NCBI RefSeq assembly: GCF_036173125.1
Contig: NZ_CP108054.1
Location: forward strand, 3,038,001-3,102,000
Source: Streptomyces sp. NBC_00286
GTDB lineage: Bacteria > Actinomycetota > Actinomycetes > Streptomycetales > Streptomycetaceae
Reading direction: 5' to 3'
Length of the DNA: 64,000 nt
In this document: piece by piece, positions 1-7,725 of the stretch
How positions within the stretch are numbered: the first letter of the stretch is position 1
Layout: the number at the start of each line of letters is the position of its first letter
Made by a program: the position numbers and the translations under genes
Notes under the pieces: generated by a model
What the model saw: the letters and a program-made list of their open reading frames with translations, nothing else
Database searches by the model: none
Told to the model about the DNA's origin: nothing

Positions 1-1
1 G

Positions 2-532
2 GGCTTCATGTGGGCGCACCCCGGCAAGCAACTCCTCTTCATGGGGCAGGAGTTCGCGCAAGGGGCGGAGTGGTCGGAGGCGCATGGGCCGGACTGGTGG
101 CTGCTGGATCCGGCGTACGGGGCGGAGGCGGACCACCGAGGTGTACGGGACCTGGTGCGCGACCTGAACTCGGTCTACCGGCGGACTCCGGCCCTCTGGG
201 AGCTCGATACGGATCCGACCGGGTTCTCCTGGGTCACGGGTGACGCGGCGGAGGACAACGTGTTCGCGTTCCTGCGCTTCGACGCGGCGGGTTCGCCGTT
301 GCTGGTGGTGTCCCACTTCTCGCCGGTGGTCCGGCGCGAGTACCGGGTCGGGGTTCCGGCCGACGTCCCTGCTTGGCACGAGTGCCTGAACACGGACGCC
401 GCTGCGTACGGCGGCAGCGACGTCACCACCCCCGACCCGCTCAAGCCGGACGCCCAGGGCTGGCACGGGCGCCCGGCGAGCATCCGGCTTACGCTGCCGC
501 CGCTTTCTACGGTGTGGCTGCGGCCGGCGTAG
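2..532 (+). CDS. glgB: 1,4-alpha-glucan branching enzyme, C-terminal part (5' end outside window)
   Basis: This is the last ~176 residues of a GH13 branching enzyme, which forms alpha-1,6 branches in glycogen. The frame is open from base 2. The visible part begins in the end of the catalytic barrel, with the branching-enzyme hallmark KQLLFMGQEFAQ followed by EWSE. It continues into the C-terminal all-beta domain (FLRFDAAGSPLLVVSHFSP, then YGGSDV) and ends in the usual LPPLSTVWLRP. The start and catalytic residues lie upstream of the window. It converges on the P450 gene across a long inverted-repeat region. Family assignment is from established GlgB features. Confidence 0.95.
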   Translation, partial: GFMWAHPGKQLLFMGQEFAQGAEWSEAHGPDWWLLDPAYGAEADHRGVRDLVRDLNSVYRRTPALWELDTDPTGFSWVTGDAAEDNVFAFLRFDAAGSPLLVVSHFSPVVRREYRVGVPADVPAWHECLNTDAAAYGGSDVTTPDPLKPDAQGWHGRPASIRLTLPPLSTVWLRPA

Positions 533-1026
533 GGGGGATGGTTTCGCCCCCGCCGCCCCTACCCGTCCCATCCTCGGGGCGTTGCCCCGAACCCCACCAG
601 GGGCTCCGCCCCTGGACCCCGCTGGGGCTGCGCCCCAGACCCCGCTATGGGCCTGGCGGCCTCGTCCTCAAACTCCCCCAGCTACCTCCCCCAGCTACCT
701 CTGGGGGTGCCCCCAGACGGGCTGATTGATGCGGGCCTGCGCTGATGAAGTTCGGGCGCGCCAAATCAGCCCTCGGGCGATGGCCGCGCAATTCAGCCCC
801 TCCGGCGATTGAGGAGCGGGGGCCCGGGGGCTGGCCCCCGAAACGGGGTCCGGGGCGCAGCCCTGGTAGATCCGGGGCGCAGCCCTGGTGGGGGTCTGGG
901 GGCGCAGCCCTGGTGGGTCCGGGGCGCAGCCCTGGTGGGGGTCTGGGGGCGCAGCCCCCAGCGGGGTCCAGGGGCGGAGCCCCTTGGTATGGGACGGGTA
1001 AGGGCGGCGGGGGCGAAACAACCCCC
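533..1026. repeat. Convergent intergenic region with a long inverted repeat and repeated GC-rich palindromes
   Basis: No gene is visible between the glgB stop and the P450 stop. The outer ~110 bases on each side are inverted copies. The left side (about 535-650) reads GTTTCGCCCCCGCCGCCCC, then CGTCCCAT, GGGGCTCCGCCCC and GGGGCTGCGCCCC. The right side (about 930-1022) repeats these blocks in reverse order and complement. Between them, 845-960 holds several near-identical copies of GGGGCGCAGCCCTGGTGGG. The region is probably a bidirectional terminator and a dispersed repeat element. Confidence 0.8.
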
Positions 1027-2463
1027 TCAACCCCCCTTCCGCGTACCCCACATCAGATTCCGCAGCGCCGACAGCAACCCCCGCGCATGGTTCCGGGACG
1101 CCTGCGAGGCGTCCGCCCGCGGCGCCCCGTTCGCGGCGGCCCGCGGCGCCGGCGCCTGCCCGGCGACGGGATGCCCGGCGCCAAGCTCGTACCGGACCGG
1201 CAGCAGCCGCAACCCCCGCACCACCGGCCCCGACCGCCAAGGCAACTGATCGGCAGGCAGCGTAAGTTCCACCTTCGTGAAGTGGTCGAAGATTCGGCCG
1301 ACCGCCGTGGCGACCACCGCACCCGCCAGCTCGCGGGCAGCGCTCGGGCACTGGTGCGGCCCGGCCCCCCACCCCAGATGCGCCCGCGTACTCACCGTGG
1401 AGTCCACGAGGTGCGACCCGATCGCCATCAGATCCTGATGCGCCGCCGCCGCGGACGGCGAGACCACATCACCCGCCCGGATCCAGAAGTTGCCGAGGCG
1501 CACATCATGCGCCGCGAAGCGGAAGCACATGTTGGCCACGGGCGCGTTGGCGAGCGCGGCCCGGTTGACGGTCTCGCCGATCAGCCCGGCCGACAGGCTC
1601 CGCCGGACCGTGGCGTTGCCGCGCAACACCTCCAGCAACGTGTTGCACACCATGTTGCCGGTGATGTCGTTGAGGTACACCGCGTTCATGAACAGCTCCC
1701 GCCCGAGCTGCTCGTCGGACAGAGAGGGATCGGCGAGGAGCATGTAGGACGTGAGGTCGTCGCCGGGCACGGCCCGCCGATGCGCGGCGAGCCTGGTCAT
1801 GGCCGCGAGCGCCCGCCCGGTGGCGGGCCCCGCGTCGGCTCCGCCGTCGAGCATCCGCCACATGTCTATGACCAGCTCGTCCCCGAGCTCGACGGGACAG
1901 CCGAACAACCGGGTCGTGACCATCAGCAGCAGCGGCCTGGTGTACTGCGCGGCCAGGTCCATGAACCCCGCGGTACCGGACTCCGCAGCCAGCATGGCGA
2001 CGAGCTCGTCCGCGTACGACACGACGGCCGAGCGCAGCTCCCACCCCTGCGGCGTACGGGCGTCCTGGAACGGACCGAGCGCCGAGTGATAGGTCTGCCG
2101 CGCGGCCAGATGCTCCTCGTCGTCCATGAACATCGTCTGCCGCACCTCGTACCCGGCGAGCAGCGGCCAGTCCTGCGGCAGCCGCCCCTCGGCCCGCGCC
2201 CGCCAGTACCGGATGTCCCGCCGCCACAGGCTCTCCTTGCGGAGCACCTCCAGGACCTCGCGGTAGTCGAGGACCAGCCACACCGGTACGCCCATGAGAC
2301 CGACGGGCGCCACCGGACCGTACGTACGCCGCAGGTGCGCGTACACGCCGGCCGGGTCCGTGTCGAACGCCGACGTCAGCAACGGCTCGACGCGCAGCGA
2401 CTCGAGCGGGGGCGCCCCGTCCGGGGCCGCGGCGGATGGTTGAGGGTTCATGCGAACACGCAT
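1027..2463 (-). CDS. Cytochrome P450 with degenerate K-helix motif
   Basis: A heme-thiolate monooxygenase-like protein of about 478 residues, cytosolic. The heme-ligand loop LGWGAGPHQCPSAARELA is clear, with the cysteine ligand present although the usual Phe is Trp. The I-helix region (LNDITGNMVCNT) lacks the normal A/G-G-x-D/E-T oxygen-activation motif. Where ExxR is expected the protein reads GETVNRAALANAPVANMCFRFA, so the conserved Glu seems displaced. CYP157-type Streptomyces P450s are known to lack ExxR, and this may be a relative. No ferredoxin or reductase gene is adjacent. The start is uncertain: ATG 2463 or ATG 2451 is preferred over ATG 2502, and none has a strong ribosome site. Substrate unknown. 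Confidence 0.88.
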   Translation of the reverse strand: MRVRMNPQPSAAAPDGAPPLESLRVEPLLTSAFDTDPAGVYAHLRRTYGPVAPVGLMGVPVWLVLDYREVLEVLRKESLWRRDIRYWRARAEGRLPQDWPLLAGYEVRQTMFMDDEEHLAARQTYHSALGPFQDARTPQGWELRSAVVSYADELVAMLAAESGTAGFMDLAAQYTRPLLLMVTTRLFGCPVELGDELVIDMWRMLDGGADAGPATGRALAAMTRLAAHRRAVPGDDLTSYMLLADPSLSDEQLGRELFMNAVYLNDITGNMVCNTLLEVLRGNATVRRSLSAGLIGETVNRAALANAPVANMCFRFAAHDVRLGNFWIRAGDVVSPSAAAAHQDLMAIGSHLVDSTVSTRAHLGWGAGPHQCPSAARELAGAVVATAVGRIFDHFTKVELTLPADQLPWRSGPVVRGLRLLPVRYELGAGHPVAGQAPAPRAAANGAPRADASQASRNHARGLLSALRNLMWGTRKGG

Positions 2464-2562
2464 ACCGCACCGCGCGTACACAAGCTGTGACCATGACGCC
2501 AACTGTTACGACTCGGTGATGTATGCCGCAGATGCCGGATTAGACCCGCAAAGCCGGGCCGT

Positions 2563-4821
2563 TCAGAAGGCCGTCGCCAGCGCCTGCGGCAGCTCCCCCG
2601 TGTGGACGACTCCGAGTGTCTGCGTGGCCCGGGTGAGCGCCACGTACAGATCGCTCGTGCCGTACCGCGACGGCTCCACCACCAGCACCGAGTCGAACTC
2701 CAGGCCCTTGGCCTGACGTGCATCGAGGAGTACGACGGACCGCGTCAGGTCGGGTTCCTCGCCCGCCGTGACGCCGTCGAGCCGTGCGGCCAGCGCCCGG
2801 TGGAGATCGCGGGGCGCGATCACCGCCAACCGCCCCTCCTCCGGGGTCAGTTCCGCGACCGCCTTCGCCACGGCTCCCGGCAGGTCGTCGGTGGCCCGCA
2901 CCCAGGGCCGTACGCCCGTCGACCGCACCGAACTCGGCGGCTCGAAGCCGGGATCCTCGGCGCGCACCACGGCCGCCGCGACGTCCATGACCTCGGACGG
3001 GGTGCGGTAGTTGACGGCGAGCCGGGTGTGCTCCCAGCGGTCCTGGACGTAGGGGTCGAGGATGCCGGACCAGGAGCCGACGCCCGCCGCGTCGGCCGTC
3101 TGCGCCGGATCCCCGACCAGCGTCATCGACCGCGTCGGACTGCGCCGCATCAGCAGCCGCCACGCCATCGGCGACAGCTCCTGCGCCTCGTCCACGATGA
3201 TGTGCCCAAAGGCCCAGGTCCGGTCGGCCGCGGCGCGCTCGGCGGCGCTGCGGTGGTCGTCCTCCTCATGCCGCTCGGCCATCCGCTCGGCGTCGATGAT
3301 GTCGTGCGCGGAGAGGACCTCACCCGCCTCGGGGTCGTCCTCCTCCTTGTCCTCGAACTCGTACGTCCGTGAGGCGTAGGAGATGTCCAGCACGCTCTGC
3401 GCGTACGCCACTTGCTCCTCGCGTTCCCTCTCGGCCGCGGCCCGCGCCGGCCGGTCGTCCTCGCCGAGGAGTTCGGCGGCCTCGTCGAGGAGGGGGACGT
3501 CGGAGGTGGTCCAGGCGCGCGTCACCGGGCGCCGGATGGCGTCGGCATCCGCCTCGGAGACATAACCGTCGGGCTCCGCGAGGAAGTCCGCGACGAGCCG
3601 CTGCGGGGTGAGGCGCGGCCACAACTGGTCGATGGCCGACCAGACTTCGGGGTTCTCGGCCAGCTCGTCGCGGATCTGGGTGATGTCGCTGACGTCGAGC
3701 AGGTTCGAGCCGTCGTACGGATCCGTGCCGATCCGCTCGGCGACCATGTCGGTGAGGATGTTGAGGATGTGGCCCTCGAAGGTCTCGCGGGCGGCGTTGT
3801 GCGGCAGCAGCGCCTCACGGGTGCGCTCACGGGCGACGCGTACGAGACCGTCGTCGAGCAGCAGGATGTCCCGGTCGTGCTCGATGCCGATCACCGGGTC
3901 GGGCAGCGCCTCACGGTCGCGTACGACGGCGGCCAGAACGTCCGCCATGTCGGCGCGGCCCTTCACGGCGGCGGCCTCGGAGGTGTCGGTCGCGGTCGCG
4001 TGCACGCCGGGGAACAGCTCGCCGACCGTCGAGAGCAGCACGCCCGTCTCGCCGAGCGAGGGCAGGACCTCGCCGATGTAGCCGAGGAACGCCGGGTTCG
4101 GGCCCACGATCAGGACGGCCCGCTTGGCGAGCAACTCCCGGTGTTCGTACAGGAGATACGCGGCGCGATGCAGCGCCACGGCCGTCTTGCCCGTACCCGG
4201 GCCGCCCTCGACCACGAGGACCCCGCGGTGCGGAGCGCGGATGATGCGGTCCTGCTCGGCCTGGATGGTCCGCACGATGTCGCCCATACGGCCGGTGCGC
4301 GCGGAGTTGAGGGCGGCGAGCAACACGGCGTCACCGCTCGGGTCCTCGTGCCCGGTGCGCTCCTGGTCCCCCAGGTCGAGGATCTCGTCGTGCAGGGCGG
4401 TGACGGCACGGCCCTCGGTCGTGATGTGCCGGCGGCGGCGCAGGCCCATGGGCATATGGCCGGTGGCGAGGTAGAACGGGCGGGCGACCGGGGCCCGCCA
4501 GTCGATCAGAATCGGGGTGTGTTCGGTGTCGTCGGCGCGGATTCCGATTCGGCCGATGTGGTGGTGGATTCCGTTGGTGAGGTCGATTCGGCCGAAGCAG
4601 AGGGAACCGTCCACCGCGTTCAGCGCGGCGAGCAGCCCCGAGCGCTCGGCGACCAGGATGTCCCGCTCCAGGCGCGCCTGCATCGGCGTACTGCCCTGCG
4701 CGAGCGCGTCCGCCACGGCGGACTCGGTGCCGCCGCGCAGGGCGTCGACGCGCGCGTACAACCCGTCGATGAATTCCTGCTCTCGGCGGAATTCATCGTC
4801 CGGAAAATCGTTGTTTGACAA
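2563..4821 (-). CDS. helD: HelD-type UvrD/Rep-like ATPase (RNA polymerase recycling factor)
   Basis: About 752 residues. It has an N-terminal charged helical region (~1-70, the antiparallel coiled coil that enters the RNA polymerase channel in HelD), a Walker A GGPGTGKTA near residue 210, Walker B IIVDEAQELSP near 545, and a C-terminal superfamily 1 helicase half with LDARQAKGLEFDSVLVVEP and YVALTRATQ. HelD proteins use ATP to strip stalled RNA polymerase from nucleic acid; some actinobacterial versions (HelR) confer rifamycin tolerance. I prefer TTG 4821, which has GGGAG five bases upstream, over the in-frame GTG at 4827. A palindrome and a promoter-like AT-rich stretch lie just upstream. 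Whether it is HelD- or HelR-like cannot be told here. Confidence 0.9.
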   Translation of the reverse strand: MSNNDFPDDEFRREQEFIDGLYARVDALRGGTESAVADALAQGSTPMQARLERDILVAERSGLLAALNAVDGSLCFGRIDLTNGIHHHIGRIGIRADDTEHTPILIDWRAPVARPFYLATGHMPMGLRRRRHITTEGRAVTALHDEILDLGDQERTGHEDPSGDAVLLAALNSARTGRMGDIVRTIQAEQDRIIRAPHRGVLVVEGGPGTGKTAVALHRAAYLLYEHRELLAKRAVLIVGPNPAFLGYIGEVLPSLGETGVLLSTVGELFPGVHATATDTSEAAAVKGRADMADVLAAVVRDREALPDPVIGIEHDRDILLLDDGLVRVARERTREALLPHNAARETFEGHILNILTDMVAERIGTDPYDGSNLLDVSDITQIRDELAENPEVWSAIDQLWPRLTPQRLVADFLAEPDGYVSEADADAIRRPVTRAWTTSDVPLLDEAAELLGEDDRPARAAAEREREEQVAYAQSVLDISYASRTYEFEDKEEDDPEAGEVLSAHDIIDAERMAERHEEDDHRSAAERAAADRTWAFGHIIVDEAQELSPMAWRLLMRRSPTRSMTLVGDPAQTADAAGVGSWSGILDPYVQDRWEHTRLAVNYRTPSEVMDVAAAVVRAEDPGFEPPSSVRSTGVRPWVRATDDLPGAVAKAVAELTPEEGRLAVIAPRDLHRALAARLDGVTAGEEPDLTRSVVLLDARQAKGLEFDSVLVVEPSRYGTSDLYVALTRATQTLGVVHTGELPQALATAF

Positions 4822-4860
4822 TTCCACTCCCGGCCCGATATACTGTGCCTACTGAACTTC

Positions 4861-4890
4861 TTCGCGACCTAATTCGAGTGAAGTCGCGAA
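4861..4890. promoter_or_regulatory. Inverted repeat upstream of helD
   Basis: Perfect 8-bp arms TTCGCGAC (4861-4868) and GTCGCGAA (4883-4890) are separated by 14 bases. The dyad lies about 40-70 bases upstream of the helD start and just upstream of an AT-rich stretch (GATATA at 4837-4842) that could hold the -10 on the minus strand. It is probably an operator, but its regulator is unknown. Confidence 0.5.
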
Positions 4891-4906
4891 CCATTCAATA
4901 TACGCA

Positions 4907-4945
4907 AAGAAATCCCCTGCGGGCAATTCCCGCGGGGGATTTCTT
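4907..4945. terminator. Intrinsic terminator downstream of thioredoxin gene
   Basis: A 15-bp stem with one mismatch, GAAATCCCCTGCGGG (4909-4923) and CCCGCGGGGGATTTC (4929-4943), with loop CAATT and flanking A/T runs. It lies 27 bases beyond the thioredoxin stop on the minus strand and could work in both directions. Confidence 0.8.
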
Positions 4946-4971
4946 GTTCGCCTGTCTTGTTCGCCTGCTGG

Positions 4972-5304
4972 TTACAGCACGTCGGACAGCTCCTCCAGGA
5001 GCCGTCGCTTCGACCTGGCTCCCACCATGGACTTCACCGGCTCGCCGCCCCGGAACACCATGAGCGTGGGCATCGACAGCACGCCGTACGCGTTCGTGAT
5101 CTCCGGGTTCGTGTCCACGTCCAGCTGGACCACCTTGAACCGGTCGCCCTCCTCGGAGGCGACGGCGCTCAGTACCGGCGCGATCTGCCGGCACGGCGGG
5201 CACCAGTCGGCCGTGAACTCCACCAGTACGGGCAGCTCCGCCCCGATCACCTCCGCCTCGAAGTCCGCGTCGGTTACTTCGGCCACACCGTCTGCCTTGA
5301 TCAC
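4972..5304 (-). CDS. trxA: Thioredoxin with WCPPC active site
   Basis: A 110-residue cytosolic thioredoxin that reduces protein disulfides. The active site is WCPPC (Cys35 and Cys38), not the usual WCGPC, which should alter redox potential. The fold-defining cis-Pro motif MPTLMVF and DVDTNPEI are present. I chose GTG 5304 because it overlaps the MerR stop as GTGA and has GGGAGG nine bases upstream; an in-frame ATG at 5328 would overlap MerR further. Co-transcription with the MerR gene implies the thioredoxin is its regulated partner. A terminator follows at once. Confidence 0.92.
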   Translation of the reverse strand: MIKADGVAEVTDADFEAEVIGAELPVLVEFTADWCPPCRQIAPVLSAVASEEGDRFKVVQLDVDTNPEITNAYGVLSMPTLMVFRGGEPVKSMVGARSKRRLLEELSDVL

Positions 5305-5729
5305 CGCGTCCGCCCTCCCAGTTCGCATACGGGTTCCGGGCCGCCCGGAACCTCCGCGCCGGCCGCCAGCTCGTCGCGCGCCGCCTCCGCCTTCACCAGC
5401 TGCCATCCGACCTGCGCCCGTACGGCCTGCAACTCGCCGATCAGCGCGTCCAGTTCACCGAGCTTGCGCCGGTACACGGCGAGCGATGCGGGGCACAGGT
5501 CACCTTCCGGGTGCCCGGCCCGCAGACACTCCACGAAGGGCCGTGTCTCCTCCAGCTCGAACCCGAAGTCCTGCAAGGTCCTGATCTGCCGAAGCAGCTT
5601 CAGGTCGTCCTCGTCGTACGTCCGGTATCCGTTGCTGCCACGCCGCGCGGGCAGCAGCCCACGCGACTCGTAGTAACGCAGCGTCCGCGTCGTGGTCCCG
5701 GCCCGTGCGGCCAGCTCGCCGATTCGCAT
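5301..5729 (-). CDS. MerR-family transcriptional regulator
   Basis: A 142-residue regulator. The N-terminal winged helix MRIGELAARAGTTTRTLRYYESRGLLP is canonical for MerR, followed by the long dimerisation helix. Only one Cys-containing stretch (VECLRAGHPEGDLC) could bind an effector or metal. It is the first gene of a two-gene operon with thioredoxin, joined by a GTGA overlap, so a redox- or thiol-responsive role is an inference. ATG 5729 is chosen because the MerR domain begins there; upstream codons are outside the family. A dyad typical of MerR operators lies 17-32 bases upstream, implying autoregulation. Confidence 0.9.
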   Translation of the reverse strand: MRIGELAARAGTTTRTLRYYESRGLLPARRGSNGYRTYDEDDLKLLRQIRTLQDFGFELEETRPFVECLRAGHPEGDLCPASLAVYRRKLGELDALIGELQAVRAQVGWQLVKAEAARDELAAGAEVPGGPEPVCELGGRTR

Positions 5730-5745
5730 GCTGCGACGGTAATCC

Positions 5746-5761
5746 TTGACGCCGACGTCAA
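5746..5761 (-). promoter_or_regulatory. MerR-type operator/promoter of the merR-trx operon
   Basis: Perfect dyad TTGACG-TCGG-CGTCAA on the minus strand. A TTGCTT hexamer abuts it upstream and GATTAC/TTACCG lies downstream, giving a roughly 19-bp spacer as in MerR-activated promoters. The promoter is 17 bases from the start codon, so the leader is very short. Confidence 0.65.
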
Positions 5762-5789
5762 AGCAAGACGCTGCGCTGGAGATGCGGTT

Positions 5790-5862
5790 TGAAGCTGCGG
5801 GTCCCTCGTGGCTGGTCGCGCAGTTCCCCGCGCCCCTGACGGGGCGCGGCACCGCAGCGGAC
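5790..5862 (-). repeat. Dispersed intergenic repeat, copy A (diverged)
   Basis: Contains GCTGCGGGTCC, GTGGCTGGTCGCGC, and CCCCGCGCCCCTGACGGGGCGCGG. These blocks match, in reverse orientation, the repeats at 7573-7685 and 46255-46345. It sits between the AAA ATPase stop and the merR promoter. Confidence 0.6.
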
Positions 5863-5877
5863 TTCGGCAAGTCCGGG

Positions 5878-7347
5878 TTAGTCGTCGCTCTCCTCGGTCA
5901 GCCAGTCCTCGTCGGTCTCGTCATCCGGGTGCTTCACACCCAGGAGGCGGCGGGTCAGGCGGTCGCGGTCGGAGAGGAGTTCGTCGACCGCTTGCCGGAG
6001 GTCGGCCGTTTCCGTGTGGTCCGCGTCCCGCTCCGCCGAGATCAGTACGGCGCGGCGTATGAGCTCCTTGGTGAAGGAGGCCGTCACACCCTCGGTGCGG
6101 GTGACGATCTCCTCGGTGATGTCCTTGCCGAGGTCGAGGCCGGCTCCGTACAGGCTGAGGAGCCGGGCGCGCCCGTCGGCGTCCGGCAGAGGGATCTCGA
6201 CGGCGAGGTCGACGCGGCCGGGGCGCTGGACGAGGGCCGGTTCGAGGAGGTCGGCCCGGTTGGTGGTGAGCAGGAAGGCCACGTCGGCGTCGTCGCCGAG
6301 GCCGTCCATCTCGTTCAGCACCTGGAAGAGCAGGGGCTGCACGCCACCGTCCAGGTCGCGCGCCTCGGCGACCAGGTCGACGTCCTCGAGGACCACCAGC
6401 GCGGGCTGGAGCATCCGGGCGAGCCGGCACGCGGGGCCGATCGCGCCCATGCTCGTACCGGAGAGGACGACGACCGTGAACGCCGGCAGGTGGGAGAGCA
6501 GGTAACGGATGGTGTGGGTCTTGCCGGTGCCGGGCGGCCCGTACAGGAGCAGTCCTCGGCGCAGATGCTGACCCGCCACGCGCAGCCGCTCGCGGCGCCG
6601 GGCCACCCCGACGACCTGCCGCTCCACCCGCTCCAGAAGACCGGGCGGCAGCACGATCTCCTCGCGCGTCAGCGCGGGCCTGCGGTGGAAGCGGAACGGT
6701 CCGAGGCCGTTGTCGAACTCCGAGCCGTCGAAGGAGAGGATCTGCCCGCGGAAGATGTTGTGCTCGAGCATCAGCGCGTCGATGTCGGCGAGCAGCCGGT
6801 CCGCGAACGCCTTGTCGGGGGCGAGGACTTCGAGCTCGACCTTGTTGCGTCCGTACTCGTCCGCCGGGCCGCGCAGCAGCAGCGCGAACCGCTCCTCACC
6901 CTCCTGCCCGAGGTAGAAACCGAAGGAGACACAGGCGAGTTCGTCGTCCGGGGAGACCGGCAGATGCGCGTAGTCGACGGCTCCGACCACGAACCGGTCG
7001 TACAGGTTCGCCGATTCGAGGATCTCGCCCAGAGTGAGGTCGCCGCGGCTCTCCGAGCCGGTCATCCCGATCAGCTCGTGCGTCCGCCCCTCGACGGCGA
7101 ACCAGCGCTCCAGTGCCAGATGGACATTCGGCAGTTCGTACGGGGGATAAGCGGCCTTGACCACCGGCTGATCCCCAGGGGTCGTACCCAGATGCGCCCG
7201 GAGCCGCTTGGTCAGATCACGGTAGCCCTCCCGGCGCTTGGGCCGAGCGACCGCCAGCAGGAACTCGTGGAAGAGACCGCCGATCTCGTCCAACGAGTAC
7301 GGCTCCTCCGCGTCCTCCGTACCGACAACCATCGAGTCGTCCCCCAT
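5878..7347 (-). CDS. AAA+ ATPase (FtsH/CDC48-like domain), unknown substrate
   Basis: A protein of ~489 residues with an uncharacterised N-terminal half and a C-terminal AAA+ module. The module has Walker A GPPGTGKTH near residue 270, Walker B ALVVLEDVDL near 320, and sensor-1 FLLTTNRADLLEPAL followed by the arginine-finger region QRPGRVD. There is no protease domain or membrane segment, so it is a remodelling ATPase rather than FtsH. The tail is very acidic (DDETDEDWLTEESDD). ATG 7347 is preceded by GGAGG at a spacing of five, which excludes the upstream ATG 7374. It appears monocistronic, with a hairpin-rich region upstream separating it from dctA. Confidence 0.85.
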   Translation of the reverse strand: MGDDSMVVGTEDAEEPYSLDEIGGLFHEFLLAVARPKRREGYRDLTKRLRAHLGTTPGDQPVVKAAYPPYELPNVHLALERWFAVEGRTHELIGMTGSESRGDLTLGEILESANLYDRFVVGAVDYAHLPVSPDDELACVSFGFYLGQEGEERFALLLRGPADEYGRNKVELEVLAPDKAFADRLLADIDALMLEHNIFRGQILSFDGSEFDNGLGPFRFHRRPALTREEIVLPPGLLERVERQVVGVARRRERLRVAGQHLRRGLLLYGPPGTGKTHTIRYLLSHLPAFTVVVLSGTSMGAIGPACRLARMLQPALVVLEDVDLVAEARDLDGGVQPLLFQVLNEMDGLGDDADVAFLLTTNRADLLEPALVQRPGRVDLAVEIPLPDADGRARLLSLYGAGLDLGKDITEEIVTRTEGVTASFTKELIRRAVLISAERDADHTETADLRQAVDELLSDRDRLTRRLLGVKHPDDETDEDWLTEESDD

Positions 7348-7450
7348 GCGTACCTCCGTACAGTCCCGCAGCATTTGCGGCTTCCCAGCCTGGGACTTGA
7401 GAAGGGAGGGGTCAAAGGCTTTTCCGGCGAAGTGAGTTGAGCCAGTGACA

Positions 7451-7499
7451 ACAAGGGCTCAGCCCGGCCACCCGGGGGGGATGGTCGGGCTGAGCTTGT
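7451..7499. terminator. Strong hairpin, likely terminator
   Basis: GCTCAGCCCGGCCA (7457-7470) pairs with TGGTCGGGCTGAGC (7482-7495) with one wobble. ACAAG/TTGT flanks extend the stem. It lies between the dctA stop and the AAA start, and there is no long T tract. Confidence 0.6.
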
Positions 7500-7572
7500 G
7501 AACCGGACGGCTGGCGAGGGGGAGACATTCAGCCGCCCGGGGGTCGATCGCGGGCCCTTGTGGCTTTTCGAG

Positions 7573-7685
7573 GGGCCCCGACGCCCCTGAAATAGGCCGC
7601 AGGCCTTCTTTCAGGGGCGCGGGGCTGTATCAATTTGCGGCTCCGCCGCGTGGGCGCGACCAGCCACAACGAACCCGCAGCCGGG
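7573..7685 (+). repeat. Dispersed intergenic repeat, copy B
   Basis: A hairpin head (GCCCCGACGCCCCTGAAA pairing with TTTCAGGGGCGCGGGGC around a GGCCGCAGGCC core) is followed by a tail reading TTTGCGGCTCCGCCGCGTGG and GCGCGACCAGCCACAACG. The same head-and-tail arrangement recurs at 46255-46345. The copy sits just beyond the dctA stop and probably doubles as its terminator. Confidence 0.75.
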
Positions 7686-7725
7686 TGCCAGCCCTCAGCC
7701 CTACGGCGGCGAACCCGCGGAGCGA

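Larger units (their letters stand above)
7348..7725. other. Intergenic region between dctA and the AAA gene
   Basis: No gene is seen in these 378 bases. They hold a strong hairpin (7451-7499) and one copy of a dispersed repeat (7573-7685). The AAA gene promoter must lie in the proximal ~100 bases, but no clear -35/-10 pair stands out. Confidence 0.6.

Noticed and set aside
745..2490. Plus-strand 581-codon open frame
   Set aside because: Runs antisense to the P450 gene and through the repeat region; Arg/Pro-rich product typical of high-GC shadow frames.
4828..4906. Rifamycin-associated element upstream of helD
   Set aside because: The inverted repeat seen (TTCGCGAC/GTCGCGAA) does not resemble the element as I remember it, so rifamycin induction is not claimed.
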